From the NCBI GenBank assembly GCA_016235445.1, contig JACRLB010000047.1, positions 124,001 to 188,000 on the forward strand: a DNA stretch of 64,000 bases, given 5' to 3'. This DNA comes from Chloroflexota bacterium. GTDB taxonomy: Bacteria > Chloroflexota > Anaerolineae > Anaerolineales > Villigracilaceae. Each line of letters begins with the position of its first letter. The stretch's first letter is position 1. The notes under the pieces are model-generated. The model saw only the letters and a list, made by a program, of their open reading frames with translations. It had not been told where the DNA came from and did not search any database. This document shows positions 50,251 through 59,592 of the stretch, one piece after another. The translations under genes were made by a program, and so were the position numbers.

Positions 50251-50811
50251 TTAATTTTCTGCCAGCAGAATTTTTAGATCAGATGTAATATCATCGGAGG
50301 TTGTGTCAGGTGAAAAGGTCTCGCGCAGATTGCCTTTCTTATCCACCACATAGGTGAGGCTTGAGTGTGTCTCGCCGCCATCCAGAACCACTACCCCATA
50401 GTCCTGCCATGTTTTCGCCAATTCATCGGGTGTGCCGAGCAAACCAAGGAATGCGGGGTTGAATCTTCCCATGAACTCTTTCATCGACTGCGGGGTATCC
50501 TTGATAGTATCTGTGCTGACCATTACAACCACTACATCTTTTGATGCGTCGCCGAGGGGTTCCAGGGCCAGCCTTATGACGGCCAATGTGGCGGGGCATT
50601 CATTAACACAGTTTGAAAAGCCGAAAAAAACAAGAGCGACTTTGCCGCGCTGGTTGGATAGTTGAAAAGATTGCCCATTATGATCGGTCAAATTGATATC
50701 AGCGGCAGAAACGGCGCCCGAAATAGCGGCGCCTTTTAGTCCACTGCAGGAGACTGTCAAAACAATAATGAGTATGGCAATCGTTATAGTGTAGGGAGAA
50801 ATTCGCTTCAT
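50251..50811 (-). CDS. SCO1/SenC-family copper chaperone / thioredoxin-like protein
   Basis: ADINLTDHNGQSFQLSNQRGKVALVFFGFSNCVNECPATLAVIRLALEPLGD...VVVVMVSTDTIKDTPQSMKEFMGRFNPAFLGLLGTPDEL: SCO fold with CVNEC motif. Confidence 0.88.
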   Translation of the reverse strand: MKRISPYTITIAILIIVLTVSCSGLKGAAISGAVSAADINLTDHNGQSFQLSNQRGKVALVFFGFSNCVNECPATLAVIRLALEPLGDASKDVVVVMVSTDTIKDTPQSMKEFMGRFNPAFLGLLGTPDELAKTWQDYGVVVLDGGETHSSLTYVVDKKGNLRETFSPDTTSDDITSDLKILLAEN

Positions 50812-50863
50812 TGAGGCTTTTTGACTTAAATTAAAAATCGAACGGACACTGAACAGGCGAGGT

Positions 50864-51439
50864 TCATCTCGTTTCATGGGCATACGCATTCCCGAATCTT
50901 ACAAACGCAAATCCTTCCATGAGCATAATCAAAAGCAGGGTGGTTGCCATGTTGAACAGCATCAAATTTGCCCCATCCCGCAGTAAGATATGAAGACGCA
51001 AGGCTTGCGCGCCGGGAACCGCCCACTTTAGAGTGCTTAGCAATAAATTGCCATTCGGGTAAACCCTGTTGCAAATACTTGCCAGAAATATAAATTCATT
51101 GCCGATCCCAGTTCCGATGCTTCGATTGGACTCTATCAAGACTATTATGGCAGAAGTCATCCCTCCCAGGACGGCGGCCATAAGTATGGATTGCGTTGAA
51201 AGAGACATCCGGCCGTTGGAACGGTTTATGATCCATTCAGTGAGCGCCACGCTGATCCAGATTGCCAGCAAAACAGGCAACAGAACGATTATCGAATCCC
51301 TCGCCCAATTCGAGACTGGCGGAAAATCAACCCGACTGCGGGTGTAAACATATTGGTGCCACTTGCTGAGCCATGCAATGCTGCCGAATGCAATGAAAAT
51401 TGCAAGTACGAATTTTCTGGGTAAAGTGTGGAGTATCAT
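50864..51439 (-). CDS. Hypothetical multi-pass membrane protein
   Basis: Four to five hydrophobic segments. Confidence 0.65.
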   Translation of the reverse strand: MILHTLPRKFVLAIFIAFGSIAWLSKWHQYVYTRSRVDFPPVSNWARDSIIVLLPVLLAIWISVALTEWIINRSNGRMSLSTQSILMAAVLGGMTSAIIVLIESNRSIGTGIGNEFIFLASICNRVYPNGNLLLSTLKWAVPGAQALRLHILLRDGANLMLFNMATTLLLIMLMEGFAFVRFGNAYAHETR

Positions 51440-51589
51440 GTTTTAGCCTCTTAGAGTAACGAAGAAACAAGAGCATTTACTTTGAAAAAACCAAGCCTTG
51501 CTGTTGTAGCGCCTGGGGTTTTCCTATTTGATATGATGATTGACGGGCGGCAGGCTTGCCGCCCGTCAATCATTTTTAGGTGAAACTTA

Positions 51590-54310
51590 TTATCTTGTAA
51601 CGCTTTGGAGGGCGGTCTTCGGGCTGATTCCGCCGAGGCTGGATTCAACTTGCAATCCGGCAGTTCCAGCAGTTCCGGCAGCGGGTTGCGGCACTCCCTT
51701 CAAGGTAAGTTTCCACACGTCTTTAGATTTAGTGAAGGTGTTGCCCAGAAGCGAAGGATCATACATGAGGGCAGTTGTCGTGAGGTATGGCATGAGTTTC
51801 AAGATTGCGCTGGCGCTGCTTGACTTGGCGGTGATAGTCAAAGTTTTCTTTGAAATCTTATATACGGACGAGGTAATCGTGACAGTGTCTGTAACTACCA
51901 CCGGGTTCACCGTAATGATTGTGCTTGCAGTATTGTACCCAGCCGCGTTTGTAGCCGTAACCAAAAGGTTGATAATCGTGCTTGTGGTTACCACAGGAGC
52001 GGTGTAGATCGGGTTGGGGCTGGTAGGATCAGAGAAGGATCCTGCATTGGCGCTCCAAAGATAAGTGATGGGTGTTGTGCCGGTGGCGCTTCCACTCAGG
52101 GTTGTTGTTGCGGCGGAATTAACCGTGTAAGGACCGCCTGCGTTGGCAACAGGCGCCGTGACAGGAGTGGGAGCAGGGAGTATCTCCCAGCCGAACATCA
52201 TGGCATGGTCTTCGTGCGCCAGGTTGTGACAATGCGCCACATAAGGCCCCACGAAGTCTCTGAACTGCCGCCAGACCAATACTGACTCACCTGGGTCAAG
52301 GTTGATTAGATCCTCTCTCGAGTTGTCATCCGGGTGACCAGGGTCGGCTGGAGGAACCAACTGCCCTTCGCGCATAATGACGCGGTGTTCTTCCATATGT
52401 AGGTGGAAAGGATGGACCCAACCGCCGCCGCCGTTACGGATCTCCCAAATATTGGAACTTCCAATCACCTGTTGGGCGAGCGGGCTGTTGCCCGCCGGGT
52501 TCTTTAAACTTATCGCTGGGAAGGTGGGATCGAAGGGCGCCCCATTAATGAGCCATTCGATTTCGCCGCCAAAACCGCCGCGCTGTACTTCAAAGATCAT
52601 TCGGTTGTCCAACATTTCCTGAGTGATCACAGGCATGGGCGGAAGTTCACGCAGTAACTTGGCCGGGCTGGGCATCAGGCTGTTATCGGGAGCATCATCG
52701 CCAATCACGATCTTGAGGACTGGGATCTTATAATTGGGATCCAGCCCAAAACGGGTTGAATTGCTCATCAAGCGCCCGTCCGTCATTTTCATGATATTCG
52801 TCAAGTAGATCACATCGCCTTTTTTGGTCGGCGTTCCATCCGAGTATTTCGTAAAGTCAACAACGAACTCGCGGCGTTTGGCGGGCCACAACTCGAAGGA
52901 ATTACGGACGATTGCCTTGGGGAGCAAGCCGCCGTCAGACGCAATTTGGGTGAATTTCATGCACCGCACCCCATCTGGAATGCGGTACTGTCCCTGAAGT
53001 TCGTCGCCGCTGTAGCCGAGATCTTTTGCCGCCACTGGTCCGCCCGCGGATTTCATCAACACGAATTCATAACAGCGGGCAATCGAGGCATCCAGGAAAC
53101 GCAGGCGATATTTGCGGCGGTTGACCGTGAGCGTCGGGTAAGCCTTTCCATTGACAGTAAAAATATCGCCAACGAAGCCGTGGTTGGGGAAGTGCTTAAA
53201 GAAGGTTTTGCCCCACCATTCTGGATGAGTGCGGGGATTTCCAGCATCCGGGAATTCGGCATCGTGAATGTCATTGTGAAGTGTCACGCCGTCATCCAAA
53301 CGGCAGTCGTAGAAAGCCAGCGGGATATCGTAGTCGACATCGAAGGATCCATCCGCGTTGTCTGTTCGTACACCTGGCAGGCGCAGGCCCTGGGTCTCAT
53401 CGCCCATGTCCATGCCGTTCTCGGGATCGTAGATTGGATAAAGTCCAACCATGCCCTTGTAGACATTGGCTCCGGTGTGATCCATGCGATGGTCGTGAAA
53501 CCAGAAGAAGGATTGCTTCTCGCGCGAGTCGCCGCCGGCGGGCCAGTTGAGATAGAGGTTATCACACCATGTTCCGGGCAGGTAGCCGTGGGTTCTCGGT
53601 CCATAATTCATGGTGTAGTTCGGGTTGCCATCGCTCTCTGGCGCGGTGTGTGCGTTGTGCAAATGGGTCAGGAATGACCAATCCGGCGCGCCAAAATCCT
53701 GGCGATCGAGGTTGAGCGGGTTCTCGTCGAGTCGATTCACGAAGCGGATGAGCGCGGGCTTGCCATATTCGGCATTGATGAGCGGCCCAGGGAACGTGCC
53801 GTTAAAACCATAAATGACGCTGGAAGGCAAAGCTCGAGCAGTACCCGCCGGGTAGGAGTTCCCTGCGGCGTCGAATGAAGCCGTTGGTTGTCCATTACTG
53901 TCAATCGGCAGTACTTGAGATGAAGTAAAGTCATGGGTATTCACCCTTAGCTCGATCTTGTACACAATCGGGTCGGGATATCCGATCTGGCTTGGCCAGA
54001 TTTGATGCTGTTCGTTGCTGAGGGAGTTCTGCTTGCCGTATTCCGGACCAGGTTTGGATGCCCAGGTATTCCAATCAGATGTGGGTGTTGGAGCCAGAGC
54101 CTTCGGAATCGGGAGCGGGTCCACAAACGGGGTGAGAATCAACGGGCTGGTGGGGAAAACTTCCGAGTATAAACTTCCACGCGCTTTGGCTGTGGAAATG
54201 GCATTAACCAGCCGCGAGCCGGCCAGGGTGACTGCCGCTGTTCCGGCCACACCTAACTTCAAAAAGTCGCGGCGGGTAAACTGGGGATTGTCGTTCTTAT
54301 TCTGAGACAT
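51590..54310 (-). CDS. Tat-exported multicopper oxidase (CotA/bilirubin-oxidase-like) with PKD-like and C-terminal beta domains
   Basis: Tat signal FTRRDFLKLGVAGTAAVTLAG; Cu ligand motifs THLHNAHTAPESDG, FFWFHDHRMDHTGANVYKGMVGLY, VHPFHLHMEEHRV, AHCHNLAHEDHAMMFGWEI; APVANAGGPYTVN...YLWSA PKD-like. Confidence 0.93.
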   Translation of the reverse strand: MSQNKNDNPQFTRRDFLKLGVAGTAAVTLAGSRLVNAISTAKARGSLYSEVFPTSPLILTPFVDPLPIPKALAPTPTSDWNTWASKPGPEYGKQNSLSNEQHQIWPSQIGYPDPIVYKIELRVNTHDFTSSQVLPIDSNGQPTASFDAAGNSYPAGTARALPSSVIYGFNGTFPGPLINAEYGKPALIRFVNRLDENPLNLDRQDFGAPDWSFLTHLHNAHTAPESDGNPNYTMNYGPRTHGYLPGTWCDNLYLNWPAGGDSREKQSFFWFHDHRMDHTGANVYKGMVGLYPIYDPENGMDMGDETQGLRLPGVRTDNADGSFDVDYDIPLAFYDCRLDDGVTLHNDIHDAEFPDAGNPRTHPEWWGKTFFKHFPNHGFVGDIFTVNGKAYPTLTVNRRKYRLRFLDASIARCYEFVLMKSAGGPVAAKDLGYSGDELQGQYRIPDGVRCMKFTQIASDGGLLPKAIVRNSFELWPAKRREFVVDFTKYSDGTPTKKGDVIYLTNIMKMTDGRLMSNSTRFGLDPNYKIPVLKIVIGDDAPDNSLMPSPAKLLRELPPMPVITQEMLDNRMIFEVQRGGFGGEIEWLINGAPFDPTFPAISLKNPAGNSPLAQQVIGSSNIWEIRNGGGGWVHPFHLHMEEHRVIMREGQLVPPADPGHPDDNSREDLINLDPGESVLVWRQFRDFVGPYVAHCHNLAHEDHAMMFGWEILPAPTPVTAPVANAGGPYTVNSAATTTLSGSATGTTPITYLWSANAGSFSDPTSPNPIYTAPVVTTSTIINLLVTATNAAGYNTASTIITVNPVVVTDTVTITSSVYKISKKTLTITAKSSSASAILKLMPYLTTTALMYDPSLLGNTFTKSKDVWKLTLKGVPQPAAGTAGTAGLQVESSLGGISPKTALQSVTR

Positions 54311-54483
54311 GATAGCGCTCCTTGTTTTTGCAATATTTGCTTCCAGGCGGGGAAATCTCGGTAGTTTTTTATATTCCTGTACTTATAGCCTCGTAAAAAC
54401 CGGAAAAATAAAATGTCATATGAGAAATATAATAATTGAAAAAATATCGCCGCGATATGGACGATGGTATTTGTTTTTTTTCC

Positions 54484-54515
54484 GACTTTGGTCTTAAGCT
54501 TTCAGACTTTAGTCT
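54484..54515. promoter_or_regulatory. Paired GACTTTGGTCT / GACTTTAGTCT motif, 21-bp spacing, upstream of the multicopper oxidase
   Basis: GACTTTGGTCT 54484-54494 and GACTTTAGTCT 54505-54515; gene start 54310 (minus). Confidence 0.55.
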
Positions 54516-54795
54516 TTCCCACTTGAATTGGAATATATTGATCCAGTACCTTCGCCTGGCATGATGAAAAAACTTCCATGCATGTGCTTCGATTGCGTTT
54601 GGATGAAAATCACGTTCCTACTCCGCTCAGAGAGGAGTGCCCTTCGTTGATCAATCATTCGCTGTAACATTTGCCAGACGCGCCTCGGCAAACATATGAG
54701 ATTGAACTGGCGGATTAAGTTCACCTCCCTGTGTTTCTCACTGCCACGAGCCTTTAGTATGGCCCGTGGCAGTGAGTGAGGCTCTTCAGTTCTGA

Positions 54796-57700
54796 TTAGT
54801 TACGGACTGTGAGGGTAATCCCTATCAACTCGCCGCCATTACTAGACCTGATGCTGATCGTTCTGATCGCGCCTGGCCCGGCCACAGTGTTGTTCGCCGG
54901 GCGGAACCGCCAGACACCCAGATTGTTCACCTGCGCAGTGCCAATAATGGGGCCGGTGAAGCCAGTGCCGAGGTAGATGGTGATCGTGCTCGGGCCAATG
55001 ATGGAAGATGTGCCGTCAATCCGCCATTGACCTTTACCAGTGCGGTATTCCGCGATCGTCACTGTCAGCGAATCTGTCACCGTCACAGTGAAGTTTGCTG
55101 GGCTGGTTGCCGTTCCTCCCACAGTGGTAACGCTGATCGTGCCGGTTGTTGCGCCAGCAGGCACAGAAGCGCTGATTGAAGTATCGGAGTTAACCGTAAA
55201 GGTTGCCGCCGTGCCGTTGAAGTTGACGTTCGTAGCGCCGCTGAAGTTGGCGCCGCTAATCGTCACACTTGTCCCGACTGGCCCGCTGGCCGGAGTAAAG
55301 CTGGTGATAGCAGGGGCGGGTACTGGCACCGTTACTGTGAAGGGATCTGCGCTGGTTGCCGTTCCTCCCGCAGTGGTGACACTGATCGTGCCGGTTGTTG
55401 CGCCAGCAGGCACAGAAGCGCTGATTGAAGTATCGGAGTCAACCGTAAAGGTTGCCGCCGCACCATTGAAACTGACATCTATAGCGCCGCTGAAGTTGGC
55501 GCCGCTGATTGTCACACTTGTCCCGACTGGCCCGCTGGTTGGAGTAAAGCTGGTAATAGCAGGGGCAGGTACTGGTACCGTCACTGTGAAGGTATCTACG
55601 CTGGTTCCCGTGCCTTCCGCAGTGGTAACGCTGATCGTGCCGGTGGTTGCGCCAGCAGGCACAGAGGCGCTGATTGAAGTGTCTGAGTCAACCGTAAAGG
55701 TTGCCGCGGTGCCGTTGAAACTGACATCTGTAGCGCCGCTGAAGTTGGCTCCGCTAATCGTCACATTTGTCCCCACTGGCCCATTGTCAGGAGAGAAGCT
55801 GGTTATCGTGGGAGCGGGTACGGGCAGGGCCGTCACGGTGAAGGTATCTGCGCTGGTTGCTGTTCCTTCGGCAGTGGTAACGCTGATCGTGCCGGTTGTT
55901 GCGCCAGCTGGCAGAGAGGTGCTGATTGAAGTGTCGGAGTCAACTGTAAAGGTTGCCGCCGTGCCGTTGAAACTGACTTCTGTAGCGCCGCTGAAGTTGG
56001 CTCCGCTAATTGTCACACTTGTCCCAACTGGCCCGCTGGCGGGTGTAAAGTTGGTGATTGTAGGGGCGGGTACAGGCACCGTTACTGTGAAGGTATCTGC
56101 GCTGGTTCCCGTGCCTCCCGCGGTGGTGACTGTCAGTTTGCCGGTGGCGGCTCCAGCGGGCACCACAGCTATGATCGTGGTATCAGAGTCGGCTAAGAAA
56201 AGAGCGGGGGTTCCGTTGAACTTGAAGCTCGTAGCGCCTGTGAATCCGGTACCGGTAATCGTTACACTTGTTCCAACTGGCCCGCTATTGGATGTGAAAC
56301 TGGTGATCGCAGGCAAAGGTGACACAGGAACGCCAAGATCAAGCGGGGGTGTCACGTCAATTGGGATCATAGGCGGGTTCTCTGGAGGCCAGGCAAGGAG
56401 TGTGGCATTTCCATCGAAGTTGCCGGTTGCATTTGTGCCGCCTCCGTTACTGCCAAGTGGGCGAGTCAGGAGCGGATTGATGTACGAGAAGATGCGGTTG
56501 CTGGCATTTGAAAGAGGAGAGAAGGTGTAGTTCGGGTCGAAGTACACCACTGTTGGCATTGCAGATGCCTGAGTGCGCGGGTCCAAATCCTCGAATGGAT
56601 AGGGAGACAGTGGTTGAGCGGTTGCTTCGCAATCTGCGATGCCATCCGCCGGGTCGGAGGTGTCAATACAGCCTGCGGGGCTGAGACGCCGGTCAAGGGT
56701 CCAGGGCAGTGCGGTGAAGATGTTGGGAGTGGCGATTGCGTCAAGGTTGATCTCGTTGAACTCGGGGAAGGCGACGCCGCCCAAACCTACGCCGAAGGGG
56801 AATAGATATTGGCCGTTTGTAGCCTCATTGCCGTTGACATCCAGAGTGATGAGACCGGGGTTGTCCAGGCTATTGCCGGTGCGTGCCTGAATTTCGTGCG
56901 GCATCGGGCTCAGGATGGCGAATTGATCCGCGATAGTGGCCGGACTAGCATCTTCGCCAGCGCCGCCATTCGGGCAAATATTCAGCCCTGCAAAGCGGGG
57001 ATCAGCCTGTAAGTGAGCGCACGGGTTAAGCCGCGGCTTGGCGCCAGCCAGGAAATCAACATCGTGGCGGATCTTGAAGATGTTCGCGCCTGCGCCGACG
57101 AGGCCTTGGGCGCCGCAGGTTCCTGCGCCAGCGGCGTTATCACAACCTACTACAGAGGCCAGGGGGAATTCATGCGGCTCGTTGTGGATGGGGTCATAAT
57201 GAATTGACCAGAGTACTACATCAATGGTGGGTACTGCCAGCGTGGCATAGCCAATGATAAGTGTGCGGGCGCGCTCATTTTGGAATCCACCTGCATCCAT
57301 TTCCACTTCGTCGAGGAACAAATAGTCCGGTTGGCCAGGGGATGTTTCCAGTGCGTCAGACACTGCGGATGAGTGAGCGGAAAGGAAGCGCACGCCGTTG
57401 ATCGTTTCAAAGTTACCTTCGGCTGTGATGCTGTCGCCGAGAATGATCGGGGCTAAAAGATGCGAGTTGGGAACAAGTCCGCTGGCAGTGCGATTAGTGA
57501 GCGGACAGAGCACATCACCATTGCCGTTGGCTGCCGCTTGAGCGGTTGTGGTTCCAAGGCCCAGAACATCATCGAATGTGCGTGATACCGTACTGGGGAT
57601 GCACAGCGGATATCCGGTTGTGAAGACGTTGGTATAGTTGTCCGCATCCAGGGTGAAGCGTGGATCTGGACTGCAGTTCGGCCCTCCGCCACAACCTGCG

Positions 57701-58341
57701 CCTTGCTGGACTGTGTGCCGTCCATCCGGGTCGTTTAGGCGCACCATCACACCGGTGAAAGCATCGCCATCGCCGTTAAGGCGGAAGTAGCCGTCCGAGT
57801 AGTTGATGTACGTTACCACACCAGTGACGGCTTCGATTCCCTTCTCAATGAACACGTCTCCGGCAATGGCGTTGCCAAAGGTTGAGCGGTTGGCGGCAAT
57901 AGAGGCAAAGCCGCCGGCGCCCGTTAGATTGCAGGTGTCGGCCTTAGCCAGTCCGCTTTCACCAGTTCCGTTCGCCCCATTTTGGCAGGCCGCTGGCGCC
58001 TGAGCGAAGAGCTCATTAAGCGTCAGGCGGTTGGCTGGCAAATCCAATAACATGTTCCTGGGAATGATAACAACCTGTCCGCCAATAACCATCGTGCCGC
58101 CCGACCAAGGATCATTGGGGTCATCCAGCGTCAAGCGTTCGATCTCACCACTGACACTAGATTGAACAGGGGGCTGTGCTGGGGGAACCGCGGCTATCTG
58201 TGGAAGCCCTGCGGCCGCGAACACGCCGATGTTCGACATAAGCACTGTGATTGCGGCCAGAATTGTTACCGAAGTGCGCAACCTTAACTTGATCTTTCCA
58301 TACGAAATAAAGGAGAGGTACTTGCGAATTTTAATTAACAT
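54796..58341 (-). CDS. Large secreted protein with at least five tandem IPT/TIG domains
   Basis: N-terminal hydrophobic signal; repeats of PAPxITSFTPxSGPVGTSVTISGANFSGATxVSFNGTAATFTVDSDTSISASVPAGATTGTISVTTAxGTATSADTFTVT. Confidence 0.9.
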   Translation of the reverse strand: MLIKIRKYLSFISYGKIKLRLRTSVTILAAITVLMSNIGVFAAAGLPQIAAVPPAQPPVQSSVSGEIERLTLDDPNDPWSGGTMVIGGQVVIIPRNMLLDLPANRLTLNELFAQAPAACQNGANGTGESGLAKADTCNLTGAGGFASIAANRSTFGNAIAGDVFIEKGIEAVTGVVTYINYSDGYFRLNGDGDAFTGVMVRLNDPDGRHTVQQGAGCGGGPNCSPDPRFTLDADNYTNVFTTGYPLCIPSTVSRTFDDVLGLGTTTAQAAANGNGDVLCPLTNRTASGLVPNSHLLAPIILGDSITAEGNFETINGVRFLSAHSSAVSDALETSPGQPDYLFLDEVEMDAGGFQNERARTLIIGYATLAVPTIDVVLWSIHYDPIHNEPHEFPLASVVGCDNAAGAGTCGAQGLVGAGANIFKIRHDVDFLAGAKPRLNPCAHLQADPRFAGLNICPNGGAGEDASPATIADQFAILSPMPHEIQARTGNSLDNPGLITLDVNGNEATNGQYLFPFGVGLGGVAFPEFNEINLDAIATPNIFTALPWTLDRRLSPAGCIDTSDPADGIADCEATAQPLSPYPFEDLDPRTQASAMPTVVYFDPNYTFSPLSNASNRIFSYINPLLTRPLGSNGGGTNATGNFDGNATLLAWPPENPPMIPIDVTPPLDLGVPVSPLPAITSFTSNSGPVGTSVTITGTGFTGATSFKFNGTPALFLADSDTTIIAVVPAGAATGKLTVTTAGGTGTSADTFTVTVPVPAPTITNFTPASGPVGTSVTISGANFSGATEVSFNGTAATFTVDSDTSISTSLPAGATTGTISVTTAEGTATSADTFTVTALPVPAPTITSFSPDNGPVGTNVTISGANFSGATDVSFNGTAATFTVDSDTSISASVPAGATTGTISVTTAEGTGTSVDTFTVTVPVPAPAITSFTPTSGPVGTSVTISGANFSGAIDVSFNGAAATFTVDSDTSISASVPAGATTGTISVTTAGGTATSADPFTVTVPVPAPAITSFTPASGPVGTSVTISGANFSGATNVNFNGTAATFTVNSDTSISASVPAGATTGTISVTTVGGTATSPANFTVTVTDSLTVTIAEYRTGKGQWRIDGTSSIIGPSTITIYLGTGFTGPIIGTAQVNNLGVWRFRPANNTVAGPGAIRTISIRSSNGGELIGITLTVRN
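55050..56320. repeat. In-gene tandem repeat, ~249 bp (83 aa) unit, about 5 copies
   Basis: Block GTAAAGGTTGCCGCCGTGCCGTTGAAACTGAC...GCTGATTGAAGTATCGGAGTC recurs about every 250 bp with high nucleotide identity. Confidence 0.9.
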
Positions 58342-58601
58342 GTTTTATCCTTTTTATGTATCATGGTATTTTGTATTTGGAGCAATTTACATGTTCTGAC
58401 CAGTAAGCAAAGCATCTTCATAAAAAAGCCTCCTATAGTACATGAGGGATTGGGAATTCCATGAACTTACTGAAACAAGCAGGAATGAAGGCCGAAATAA
58501 AAAAGCTAATACGGATAAATACAACCGAATTTATCCATATTAGCTATATAGTATTAGATAATGGGGGATGTTGAAACGGGAGAAAGTATCGGTTTACATA
58601 C

Positions 58602-58647
58602 AACTTTGGTCTATGAGTTTCCTACTTTGGTCTATAGACTAAAGTCT
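58602..58647. promoter_or_regulatory. Paired ACTTTGGTCTA motif (21-bp spacing) plus AGACTaaAGTCT palindrome upstream of the TIG-protein gene
   Basis: AACTTTGGTCTA from 58602, TACTTTGGTCTA from 58623, AGACTAAAGTCT 58636-58647. Confidence 0.6.
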
Positions 58648-58767
58648 TATGATTTGCTTCAGGCTTTTGAGGTGACCGAGTTTTGCAGGTTGTTACTCGT
58701 AGTTTACAGTGGATGCAAAAAAGCGCGGCCATGATCGGGCCGCGCCAAAATTCCAATAATAAGTAAG

Positions 58768-58862
58768 TTAATAACTCACCTTACACGGAACGTCCCGAAG
58801 GTTCTCGCAAATCAAGCTGGTTTGTAGTCTAAACCTTCGGGACGGTGCGTAGAATCAGTTAA
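58768..58862. repeat. Palindromic element with ACTCACCTTAC end
   Basis: TAACTCACCTTACACGGAACGTCCCGAAGGTT ... AACCTTCGGGACGGTGCGTAGAATCAGTTA. Confidence 0.6.
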
Positions 58863-58888
58863 TAAACGAATCTCAGATATAACGGTGG

Positions 58889-59281
58889 TTAGCCCCGCAC
58901 AAGGGCCACCAATTCATCCCTTTCCGTCACTGTGAATTGATGCCGCTCGTATATATTTCTTGAAAGAGCCTGTTTCGGCATCTCATATACATCGATCCTG
59001 TTGTCGATGAGCCGTATGATAATAACGCGCAGACCAACCAGCGATGGGATCGAAAAGAGCAGGTTGAGAATACGAGCTAAATCCAGCAATGTAGATTCGT
59101 TCAACAGGATCACATTCGGCTGATTCTGCTCAACGTCATCCAGAAAAGCAATTTCATTCGTGTACTCTGCATACGAGACATGCAGGTCGGTTCCGATTGT
59201 GAGCAGGTATGCAACGCCCTCTTCGAAAATTGATGCCCCAAATATAAGGATGCGTTGTGTTGAAGGGTCCGCGTGTGGCAT
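58889..59281 (-). CDS. Receiver-like (pseudo-receiver) domain protein, 130 aa
   Basis: QRILIFGASIFEEGVAYLLTIGTDLHVSYAEYTNEIAFLDDVEQNQPNVILLNESTLLDLARILNLLFSIPSLVGLRVIIIRLIDNRIDVYEM; CheY-like beta/alpha pattern with N at the expected phospho-Asp position. Confidence 0.5.
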   Translation of the reverse strand: MPHADPSTQRILIFGASIFEEGVAYLLTIGTDLHVSYAEYTNEIAFLDDVEQNQPNVILLNESTLLDLARILNLLFSIPSLVGLRVIIIRLIDNRIDVYEMPKQALSRNIYERHQFTVTERDELVALVRG

Positions 59282-59331
59282 GTCAATCTCGTCTCATTAA
59301 TAAATCAGACTTTAAATTGGGCTTGAATTTT

Positions 59332-59440
59332 AAATTTCTCTACCGTACATCCAAACCCTAAAGGTCTCCATTCCCTTCGCAAATTCCTGATTGGCAAGAA
59401 GACCTTTAGGTTTTTTACGAGGAAAATGTACGGTAGCAAA
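59332..59440. repeat. Nested imperfect inverted repeat
   Basis: TACCGTACAT (59341-59350)/ATGTACGGTA (59426-59435) enclosing AAACCCTAAAGGTCT/AGACCTTTAGGTTT. Confidence 0.7.
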
Positions 59441-59467
59441 TTTTAAATTAGGGTTATTACATTAGAC

Positions 59468-59592
59468 TTTATCGGTAATAAGCCACAAGCTTTAATGGGA
59501 CGCAGATGAACGCTGATTTTCGCTGATTTAAAAGAATTTATCCGCGTTTTTCTGCGTGAATCAGCGTCCCAATTTTATTTCCGATAACGTCT
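59468..59592. repeat. Long intergenic hairpin (ACGCAGATGAACGCTGATT type)
   Basis: GGGACGCAGATGAACGCTGATTTTCGCTGATTT...ATCCGCGTTTTTCTGCGTGAATCAGCGTCCC flanked by TTATCGGTAA/TTTCCGATAA. Confidence 0.7.

Noticed and set aside
55040-56530. 496-aa + strand ORF (MRYSAIVTVSESVTVTVKFAGLVAVPPTVV...)
   Set aside because: Exact antisense of the tandem TIG-repeat CDS; low-complexity V/P/A composition reflects the complementary frame of a repeated domain.
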